Below, in pieces: positions 35,201 through 44,275 of a stretch of DNA of 64,000 nt. The notes beneath the pieces were generated by a model. The model was given only the letters and a program-made list of their open reading frames with translations, did not search any database and was not told the origin of the DNA. Both the position numbers and the translations under genes were made by a program. Source of the DNA: Callaeas wilsoni (Eukaryota > Chordata > Aves > Passeriformes > Callaeidae); NCBI GenBank assembly GCA_013398955.1, contig VWPU01003031.1, forward strand, positions 1-64,000, given 5' to 3'. Position 1 is the stretch's first letter, and each line of letters opens with the position of its first letter.

Positions 35201-37239
35201 CATTATATAGCTTGTAGGGCTTTTGCACAAATAATTCAGAGTAATGAACTTAAAAAACACTGAAAACTTTTTGTAATGCAAAAATGCACTCATTTTTGGC
35301 TTTTTATTATATATATAGCAAGTACTTTTCTAGAAATACGTTTCCTTTCTGAATGACAAAGGGAAAAGCAGCAGGTGAAGAAAAAAGGAAAGAGAAAAGA
35401 AACATGCTCATTTGCACTCAAGAAAAATTTTTAAAATTATGAAATGCTAGAAATGGAAACACGTGTATTATTGCAGAAAATACATAGACTTGTGACTACT
35501 GCACTCTAGGATTACACAAGTATTTGTACAAATCCATTCTTAAGGACTGAAACAATCCCCGTGTTCCACTTCCAGACAGCATTTGTCAAAACCACTGAAA
35601 GAAGAAAACTATCTGTATTGCGCCTGTTGGGAGGATCTTTGGTACTAAGTGTATAGGTAAACATTTGGCTCATTGCCTTCTCTTTCTTGTCACGACTCTT
35701 CAATTTCAAATCTGAATATTATCTCCCAAGATTCTGGGGTTTATTATTTTCAAAAATTTTGTCAGAGAAATAAAATGCCCAAAAGAAAAGTAAGGGCTTT
35801 TGTTGTTGTTGTTGTTGTTTGTTTCCTTTTATCCCCAATATATCAGATATTTGACCCCTTACATCTCTTCTTGACTGCTCCATTGTGAGCAGACCACAAT
35901 CTCAGAGAAAGTGGCAAAAGGAAACACTCCAAAAGAGACCTGGATAAAGCAGTAAGAATTCACTTGTGCATTGCAGCTTTAGTGAATTATTGACTCTTAA
36001 GATGGTAATTTTTTACCTGAATATTGACATTGCTCAAACTTCACATTATCTTTTTTGATGGTCCAGTCCCTTAGATTGACTGCTGTGGTATGGCCTGGTT
36101 CCTTCACTTCTTTAAATCCTTTTGTCAGTGCAGAAGCAAAGCTCAAGAACTCTCCTCTCTGCAGGGGAAGAAGAGAAGCCCAGCCTTTTAAAAGCATCTG
36201 AGGAGTAATGTATAAATAGCCACTCACTTGTAGGGGAAAAAAATTCTTTTTGACAAAAATAGCTGAGATAAGAGATCATGCTTACAGCCTAATGACTGAC
36301 ACAAGGGGAATATTGTCATTACTCTAATTAATTATTGATTTACCACGTGGAAAACTTAAACCAGAGGACAGCAACAGAAGGTGGGATTCACAAGTGGAGT
36401 CACAATGATTCACAGGAGTTACTTCTGGAGCTGAAATCACTACACCCACTTTATCAAGGAGCACCAGCATGGTAGCACAACCACTTAAGCAGAAAGTGCT
36501 GAGCTGTGCAGGCACTAAACCTTTGGTGGTCTGAAATTGTGTCTCTGCTATTCTTTGTACTGCATTGTGGACCTGCCTGTTCACTCCCTTCTCTGCTGGG
36601 GAGCACAGTGCTACCCCAGCACTGTCCAGTGCTATCCCATTGTTATCCCAAGCAGGCTTTTTTTTTTTTTTTTTTTTTTCCCCAAATAGAAGCACTTTGC
36701 ACACAGCTGTGCTTTCCATCTGCCCAGTACAGGAAGTTCTGGGAGACCAGAAAGCATATTTATATTTATTCCCCAGTCCTTCCTTCGATAGGGCTTCCAC
36801 AGGATAGATAGGTTGAGTCAAGCATCTGCAAATAAAACATCAGAGAATAAAACTCAACAGGAATTTCTGCTCTCAGTTTTAGGACATTTAGTTTGAAGAA
36901 GGGCAAACTTGAACTCTAGGAAATGTAGGACTTCTACATGAAATAATCTTTACAAGAGAGAAAAGAAGCCAAGAAAATGCCAAGAGCTGAGCAAGGAACT
37001 GCAGCTTGAGGTTTTGGAGCTTTTATGACTCTTTCTGTTTTGTCAGTCCAAAAAACTTATTTCTATTATTTTCAGAAGAATAAGAACCATGCTTTCCCCT
37101 TATTAAACGGTCATCATCCTAGTGATTAAAGTGCTTCACTAGGGGTGAGAAAAGTAGGTTTCCATCCACTCCAAAAGATTAAGGAACTGCACGCATTCTA
37201 TTAATTAAAAAAAAAAAAATCTTCACCTTCTCTGTCCAG
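32253..37239. other. AT-rich non-coding DNA
   Basis: No supported gene. It contains the A/C tract at 32901, a T run at 33901-33915, a GTT repeat at 35797-35820, a T22 run at 36658-36679 and an A13 run just before the candidate exon. A GC-richer stretch at 36480-36800 gives overlapping frames on both strands that I do not recognise. A short inverted repeat (TTCAATCA/TGATTGAA) is at 33349-33372. Confidence 0.5.
32901..33003. repeat. A/C-rich low-complexity tract (AAAAAC)
   Basis: AAAAAC units run to about 32938, followed by a less regular A/C-rich stretch. The frames across it are products of the simple repeat. Confidence 0.85.
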
Positions 37240-37388
37240 GATATGTCCAGTTTAACTTTGAGAGGAGACATTTTGAGTTTTACTGTGAAAATCGTACCAC
37301 TGGATACTGTCCCCGCTCCCTACAGCTGCGCATGCATCGTCACTACTACCCTGTGATGTGCCACAGACTGGGAGAGGAAAAGCTGTAA
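37240..37388 (+). CDS. possible 3'-terminal coding exon of an unidentified gene
   Basis: A strong splice acceptor ends at 37239: a branch-point-like CTATTAAT upstream, then a pyrimidine-rich TCTTCACCTTCTCTGTCCAG. The exon keeps one frame open for 49 full codons, with the first codon split across the junction, and ends in tandem in-frame stops TAA TGA at 37386-37391. The peptide is not simple sequence. It has cysteines at residues 16, 24 and 41, a possible N-glycosylation site at residues 18-20 (N-R-T) and many aromatic, histidine and arginine residues, as in a cysteine-containing extracellular segment. The stretch is richer in GC and CpG than its surroundings. AATAAA follows about 100 bp after the stop. 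I do not recognise the family and see no upstream exon in the window. It could instead be a chance frame in a non-coding RNA exon or a conserved element. Confidence 0.3.
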
Positions 37389-37510
37389 TGATGGGACAAC
37401 GGTGATGGCTGCTTGGCTTTTAACATCTTCGGGATGCCATCTGTCTGTGGCTTCAGTGCAAGCGTTCCTGGGGATGACAGTGAATACCTGAATAAAGTAC
37501 CTATTGATTT
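37389..37510 (+). other. possible 3' untranslated region with AATAAA
   Basis: It directly follows the stop codons of the candidate exon. It is moderately GC-rich with three CpG sites and contains a canonical AATAAA at 37491-37496. A clear GT-rich downstream element is not obvious. It stands or falls with the candidate exon. Confidence 0.25.
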
Positions 37511-38061
37511 AACACAGCAATTTCCTATCTAACAGAAAAAAATTAGGACACCTTCTTATATAGGAAAGTATTTAAACACAAGCTTCATTTTAATTTAATT
37601 TTAAGCATGTTTAATACATTCCTGAATCAGGGCCACTTAGGTAATTGTGTGGCATAATTGCAACAGCCTACTTTAAAAGCACTGTGTAGCACCACAGAAA
37701 TGTAATTCCCAGTGTCTGTTTAAGGAGGTGATCTATAGCTTAATGTTAGTATAATCGTCATTTGATGCAGCAGTTGCTTAGATTGTAACATTGTAACAGC
37801 GTTAAAAAAAAAAGATAAGTAAATACATAAAATAGCATAGTGTAAATTTCTCCTAAATTACCACTCCCCCTCTCTATGCATAATGCATCAAATGTACTTA
37901 GCACCAGTGAACCGGATAACACTTTTTTAGATGACTCACTATCTTCATGTTGGAGTCACATTCCATTGCAGAGAATAAAATGTGTTACCCTTGGGAGCAA
38001 AGAGATTTGAAAGAAAAAAAATTGAGGGAATAACTTCACATCCATTACTTGAGATGGTTCT
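37511..38061. other. AT-rich non-coding DNA
   Basis: Plain AT-rich sequence between the candidate exon and the LTR, with an A10 run at 37804. The 3'-most 5 bp (38057-38061) are the left copy of the probable LTR target duplication. Confidence 0.6.
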
Positions 38062-39121
38062 TGTATTGGGTTTGCGTGGCCAGGTTTTGGTAGCGGGAGG
38101 GGCTACTGGGGTGGCTTCTGTGAGAAGCTGCCAGAAGCTTCCCCATTCCCAGCAGAGCCAGTGCCAGCTGGATCCAAGATGAACAAGGTGGCAGTGCCTG
38201 TGCGATAATGTATTTAATAAGGAGAAATAACTGTCCAGAAACCAATGCCACTGGAGAGCCCTGCAGACACCCAGGGCGTGGTAGAGGGAGGGGCAGGAGC
38301 TGCTCCAGGCTCTGGAGCTCAGATTCCCCTGCGGCCCCTGGCACAGCCCATGGTGAGGCAGCTGGGCCCCTGCAGCCCAGGGAGGGCACGGGGGAGCAGA
38401 GATCCACCTGCAGCCCCTGCAGGAGCCCAGGCTGGAGCAGGGGGATGCCCAAAGGAGGCTGTGAACCCGTGGGAAACCTGTGCTGGGGCAGGATCCTGGC
38501 AAAGACCTGTGACTCCATGGAGAGAGGAGACCAGGCTGGAGCTGGTTTGTTGGCAGGACTTGTAACCCTGTCAAGAGCTGGAGCAGCTTGTTCCTGAGGG
38601 ACTGACCCCATGGAAGACCCACACTGTTTGTGAACAACTGCAACCCATGGAAAGGACTCTGGAGCAGCTTGTGAAGGACTGTCTCCCATGGAGGGGACTC
38701 CACACGTGAGAAGGGTAAGGGTGTGAGGAGTTCAATCCCTGCAGTGGAAGGAGCAGCAGAGATGACCTATGATGAACTGGCCTCAACTCCATTTCCCTGT
38801 TCCCCTGTGCTGCTGTGGGAGAGGAGGTAGGCAATTCAGGAGTAAAACTTAGCCCAGGAAGAAAAGACAGATGGGGAAAAGGTGGTTTTAAATTGGTTTT
38901 ATTTCTCATTATTTTACTCCGATAAGATGGGCAATAAATTAATTTCCTCAAGTTGAGTCTGTTTTCCCATGACAGTAACTGCTGAGTGATCTCACCCTCT
39001 CCTTACCTTGACCCATGAGACTTTTTTAATATTTTCTGTCCCCTGCCCAGCTGAGGAGGAGAGTGACAAAATGGCTTTAGTGGGCACCTGGCAACCAGCT
39101 AAAGGAAACCAACCTGCCACA
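38062..39121 (+). mobile_element. solo LTR of an avian endogenous retrovirus, well preserved
   Basis: It begins TGTATTGGGTTTGCGTGGCC and ends CCTGCCACA, giving the TG...CA termini of an LTR. GTTCT before it and GTTCA after it form a probable 5-bp target duplication with one change, as expected for ERVL-type integration. The 5' part has a TTTGGTAGCGGGAGGGGCTA block, then a TATA-like TATTTAATAAGG at about 38210. A GC-rich middle follows, with about 40-bp imperfect repeats around CCATGGA (38515, 38608, 38645, 38686). Next come AATAAA at 38933 and a GAGTCTGTTTTCCC block. No retroviral genes flank it. The long frames on both strands (up to 252 codons) arise from the GC-rich repeats and are not genes. 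The family name is from memory; the LTR structure is seen directly. Confidence 0.9.
38933..38938 (+). promoter_or_regulatory. polyadenylation signal in the LTR
   Basis: A canonical AATAAA in the 3' third of the LTR at 38062-39121, followed within about 20-30 bp by GAGTCTGTTTTCCC. This position fits the end of the R region in related avian LTRs. Its activity is inferred. Confidence 0.5.
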
Positions 39122-40075
39122 GTTCAGTCAAATTCAAATAATTTATGACAAAAACATGGATTATTGTTGCTATTAGTAGTATTATTTAAGAAAATGGCCT
39201 TTAGCCAGCCCAACAAACCATCTTACAAATTACGTTACTTATAGCATCTTTCACTGTAAATTTCTTTTTTGTTTGTAAGATATGTATGTTTTGAAGGCTT
39301 ATAATTAACCTACTTCAATCATTTATATTTTGATGCATTCATGTGCAACTCAAATAAAAAAAAAACCCCATATTGATGCAACTAATTAAATAAAAGTAAA
39401 ATCGTATAAAGTTTCATTATAACTGTAATTGATTTGTCAACTGAGTAATATAGCTAGATATATTACTCTGTTGACAAATTAAGTTAAAATGATAATGACA
39501 CTTAGCTTAATCCTTATTTTTTATTGCATTCCTTCCAGATAATTTCTCATTTCTTACAAAAAAGGATTTCAACTTTTCTCTTTGGTGTCTCATAAATCTG
39601 TGGATTCAAATTAGTATATTAAAGTCCTTCACAATTTCTGTTTCTTTTAATTGAAGTAGAATAATTTACAGCAGTTAATTGGCTTTTGCCAAAGTTAATT
39701 TTATGATAGTGATAGAATGCAGTCAAAATACATCTATTGTCCATAGGTGCAATAACATTTAGATAAGTAGGTAATTAAACCACCTAGAATCCAGCGGCCT
39801 TCCCATTTTCCTTCATCAACACAAAACTTGCTTTGGAGAACAAATCCCTGTCTTGGGATTAACTGGTATGAGGCAATATATTTTCCAACAAGAGAAAGGG
39901 TTAAGTTCTAGGGAGGCAAGAAAGAGCTGCCCACAGAGATCTAGGATCTTTGATGATGAGGGGTCAGTGATAAGTGAGGAACAGGTAGAGGAAGAACAGT
40001 TATTGAATGTTGCTCATAATAGAGGAACTTGAAGGCAAAAAGACGTTATAATGTTCAAAAACTGAAATGGTACCA
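39122..40075. other. AT-rich non-coding DNA between two LTRs
   Basis: No gene. It contains the hairpin at 39429-39482. The sequence is otherwise ordinary and shows no retroviral gag, pol or env similarity, so the flanking LTRs are not the two ends of one provirus. Confidence 0.6.
39429..39482. repeat. inverted repeat, 24-bp arms, 6-bp loop
   Basis: The left arm (39429-39452) and right arm (39459-39482) are reverse complements at 22 of 24 positions, with GCTAGA as the loop. One of the two differences would be a G-U pair in RNA. Weaker complementarity continues outward to about 39415 and 39491. It is AT-rich and could form a cruciform or an RNA hairpin. No transposon or microRNA identity is recognised. 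Confidence 0.9.
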
Positions 40076-40560
40076 TGAGGTAACATTTGACCATTGCTGG
40101 CTGCTAGGTGCTGGCCAAACTACCCTCTCCCTCCTGCTCCTCGGTAGAACAGGGAGAGAAAGCAAAATTAAAAATGCCTAGGTTGAGACAAAAGCATTTT
40201 GATGAAAGGAATCAAAGGCCACATGTGGAAACAAACAAAAAACCCAAAGAAGAATACTTATTCTCTGCTTCCCAGCAGCAGAGAATGTCCATCCACTTCC
40301 TGGGAAGTGGGGCCTCAGGATGTGTAGTGTTTGCTTTGGAAGACAAACACACTAATAATGAATGTTTCTTTCACTCACCTGTGCCCCATCTTCCTCCTTT
40401 CTCTCAGCTTGTATTGAATGATAAATACAACATCACAGGGTGGGGAATATGCCTTTGGTCAGCTCGGGTCAGCTGTACCAGCTTTGACCCCTCCCAACCT
40501 CTTGCTCACTCCCAGCCTTTGCAGCGTAGAGGTTAGAGAGACTCTTGAAGGTGTGCAGGC
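40076..40560 (-). mobile_element. LTR fragment of an avian endogenous retrovirus, antisense
   Basis: Read antisense, the 3' end (TTGCTGGCTGCTAGGTGC, then an ACAGGGAGAGAAAG stretch) resembles the end of the LTR at 38062. The part from 40430 to 40515 matches the U3 region of the LTR at 22897: GGAATATGCCTTTGGTCAGC, GGGTCAGCTG, CCCCTCCCAACCTCTTG and CCCAGCC. It is therefore a related LTR subfamily, older and probably incomplete at its 5' (higher-coordinate) end. The exact borders are uncertain by tens of bases. The 142-codon plus-strand frame across it is fortuitous. Confidence 0.75.
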
Positions 40561-43500
40561 CTAATTTAAATGTTGAATGTGCATAGTGCTATAGGCCTCA
40601 TCCATTCTGTCTTGTTCAGTTGCAGTTCATCACAATCATAACTAAATATTTAGCAAAGATTTCATTTTATAATGTCTTAATTGAATCATTTATTCCTTTT
40701 TTTTTTCTTTTTTTTTTAATTTAAAGAGAATTTTACTAGATCTGCATATACTTCTAAAGAAAAGTTCCTCCAAAATTTAAGGCATTTTTAAAATGTTGAA
40801 GCAAAGCATTCCAATTTGGAATTGAGCGATGACTTTCACTTTTGCTGTTTGTATTTTCTTCATCCAAGCTGTAAGCATTTGCAAAATCAGTTAAAGTTCT
40901 CTAAATGTCTTTATTTTTCATTTGCTCTAAAGAAAACAGTGGGGGAAAAATACTATCTAGGTCTCAAATATGCCAAAGTCCAAGGTCATGTGTCTTCTGA
41001 TATTTACACAAAACCAACTTTCTTCTTCTGAAGGCAAGAAGAATACCTCAGCGATGAGGAATGGATGGAATGCAATGCAATTGTACAAGACAGTTCTTCC
41101 CAGTTTGCAGAGAGCACAGGCACATTTTAGCCCCCAGCTTTTTAGCACTGGCTCCAAAGCTCAGAGTTGCTCATGCATTTAATTCTGGAGACCATCACAG
41201 ACAAAGCAGCAGTGTGCTGGCCATGATGGCAACCATTACACTTCCATTCAAGCATCATGCACTGAGGGCTGAAAGTTTTAGCCAAACCACAAATAAGGTC
41301 TTCTGTAGAAATTGAATGTTTCTCTGTTAAAATGTCTTTTAATCAAAGATAGGTACAGCCTATTGAACACTTACTTCCTTAAAATTATCCTTTAGATAAA
41401 GGACAAGGAGATAAGATAACACCACACTGCTCACTGGTTCGCAATCCTCACAGTGTTGATCTACTAGCAGTGCTCACCACCTATTAAAATTGAGCTCAAG
41501 TCCCTCAAAATTAAAGACATGTGTTCCTATTGTTTCAGCTAAAATGTCAGCAGATGAAGGTCAGCGGTCATGTCATGACCTTTTTAAAGCATGGCAACAA
41601 CTAGATAAAATTTTGGCTGATATTTTTACACACTTAGGAGAGGAAAGGGAATTTAGAAGTTTGTGCTTTGTAGTTTTTGTTCCACAGGCTGTGTTTTTTG
41701 CATATTGCCCATTCCCAAGACAGCTGGATCTTCACGTTCTCCAGGGAGCCCCACACGTTAAGGACACGCCACAGTGATAGTTACAGTTCTCTTTTCAGAC
41801 TCACTCGTGCAGGGACCAGACCAGTACACTCTTGTCCAGCATAAGACAAGTACAGAATACCCTCAAGCATTCTTGTGAAGCCACAGTTAAACAGCACTTT
41901 CCAAGTGCCTGACTCTGGAGACCACATGGTCTCCAAATCATTTAGTCAGTTTCAAATACACCACATAATGGATCCTCCTGTTAAATACCATTTTTATACT
42001 CTACACCTACCCATTGTTTGCTTTTTAATGGGTTAATTCCCCTGTTCACACATTAAAGAGTACTCAAGCCAAGTTTTTAACAATATAAATAACATTTTTG
42101 GCTCAAGATGTATATTTTTAAGTAACATATTTTTATACTCTTCTGACTACACAGTGTTTAACATCCAATATCATAGGTGACATTTGTAGACCTGTTCTAT
42201 TATTTTGAAGGACTTAAAACATCCTATTCTTTGGTTTACCATGTAGCTGGATATCAGTAATAATTCCAATATTTATGTCACTTCTGTTGGACAGAAACCA
42301 TAAGGATTTGCCTTTCTCAAGTTTGCATAGCACCCTTTCATCTTACACCCAGCACTTGAATTCCGTTTGCAGTGATGCATCTCTTCTTGCCACGCACAAG
42401 ATACAGGAAGCACATTTGAGTCTATACTAAATTATAGCACCTAATTCTTTATTCAGGGCATGATAAAAGAAATAGAATGTAAGTGATAAAGCTTTCTGAC
42501 ATGGTAATGCAAGTATTTCACCTTTTTTAGTGCAAACCACCAACTTGTCTAAGTGTTCTCTGTCCTATTCATTTGATGCTAAAACTGAAGTCCAACATAG
42601 GTAAAAAACTATTATATTTACCATAGAGATGGCAGGTCAGACTCCCATAGAAGCCACATTAGTGATGAAAACAAATACAATTTAATTACCTGCAATCAAT
42701 AGAAAAAATTCTATAGGCTGCATGCAAGCTGTGAGAAATAACAAATTAATGTTCTGTCACAGCCCGCAAGCACAAGAGCACAAAGATTCCATAAGCAAAA
42801 TATGATTGCAAGACAAACAAAGTAACTGCAAAAACCAACAAGATCAGCTCTCCCTTTAGGAGCAATTTTTTTCTGAATTACCTAAGTAACACAGCCGTAT
42901 GCGTCCTATTTTCATAAATCATATAAGCATTTAGGATCCCAGTGGGATCTAGACTCCAAAGTACCTCTGTGATTTATGTGTGTATACAGAAGTCACTTAG
43001 GTGCTTTGGAGAAGGCTACTTCTAGATTTTTCTCATTTTTAACTTAAAAATATGAGGAAGTGCCTCATATAGTTGCAGGATTTTTCAATGCTCAAATAAT
43101 ATTTTTGGATTTTCTGCTATAGATGTCATTTGATAAGTCATTTTGTTACTTGGTAAAGAAAACATTTAAGCCAAAAGGACCACCTAACCTCTTTTTTGGG
43201 GGAAAAAGGAAAAAGAAAAAAGAAAATAAACTAAGCCAAAAAGCATAGATCATCTTGTGCTAGGCTGTCACAATGATTTTTATATACAATTGATTCACAA
43301 TGAGGCTAGACTTTGTACTGTTCCTTATTTCATTGATTTGGGGCTGGTTGTTCCTTTTGTTGTTTGTCTGCCTTTGTGCATATATGTATACATGTTTTAT
43401 ATTTTCATTTTAAGTCTTTAAAGCAATATCATAGGCCATCTTTTAATTGCTTATAGACAATCAAAGAAAGAGCGGCTACAAATAAAAATTATGTCAAGAA

Positions 43501-44230
43501 ATATTGTCTTATGTTTTTTTCTTTAAAATATAACTAATAGCGTATATCTTCCTTTCAGAAATGTTAGTAATATAAAGACTATGGCATAAGAAAAATAATC
43601 AGTTGTTCCAGGAACAGGTGATATAAATACATTGGCATTTGACTTTTTTAAATATAAAAGAGAGATAATTATTAGTTTTACTGTCTGTGAAGTATCTGTA
43701 GATAGCTATTCACAGGTTTATTAATGGAGATTTAGGTACATCAGAGTTTAATTGTTCCAATGCTCTGCTAGAGACAACAAGAATCCAGCCAGGTTCTAGC
43801 CTGAAAGTTACTATTGTGTTGCTCTATGTACATAAGGAAGTAGAAGGGGTGAAAATAATGAAAACAAGCAGAAAAAGTGCAAGCTGTGTTATTTCAGTTT
43901 TAGAATATATCTTCTAGCAGTGTGGTACGTCTTAAACTTCCACTGGTAGATGCCGAGTCCCTTCCCTTTGCTGTAGATCTGGAATAAATACTTGATGACT
44001 TCAGGTTTTTTCTTGTTTTACACCATTTTGCCTGCGGTCAGAACCTGGACCGTTGACATTCACCAAACCCCCTCTAGTCCAAATGTAATTTGCACCACCG
44101 GTGAATTCATTTTTCAGCCTCAGACCTTGAGTCTCCTTCCCTAAAAATCAACAACACAATATCAGAAAGTGTCAGTGTTAGAAAACGTATTTTGCTGCAT
44201 AATAGGGAACATAATTTCCTCCTCCAACAG
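40561..44230. other. AT-rich non-coding DNA
   Basis: No supported gene. Short frames around 40816-41315 overlap each other and look random. An AGGTCA/TGACCT inverted pair lies at 41558-41581. A T-rich patch is at 40695-40718. Confidence 0.55.
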
Positions 44231-44275
44231 ATTTCCAATCTAAATAGTCTCTTATTTAGAATCCTGCGTGCACTG
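44231..44275 (+). other. possible 45-bp internal exon
   Basis: A pyrimidine-rich acceptor (TTTCCTCCTCCAACAG) ends at 44230, and a near-consensus donor (CTG followed by GTAAGTGAC) begins at 44276. The 45 bp between are open in one frame, with whole codons at both ends; the other two frames contain stops. Paired sites like these also occur by chance, and no neighbouring exon supports it. Confidence 0.12.

Noticed and set aside
16835..36640. Similar strings CTGCCTGTTGACTCCCT (about 16846) and CTGCCTGTTCACTCCCT (about 36575) as a shared repeat family
   Set aside because: The match is under 20 bp and the flanks do not align; matches of this size arise by chance in 64 kb.
37945..38951. Long open frames on both strands (up to 252 codons)
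   Set aside because: They lie almost entirely in the GC-rich solo LTR at 38062-39121 and arise from its imperfect repeats. No start context, splice site or domain supports a gene.
40108..40536. 142-codon plus-strand frame
   Set aside because: It runs antisense through an LTR fragment and matches no protein family that I know.
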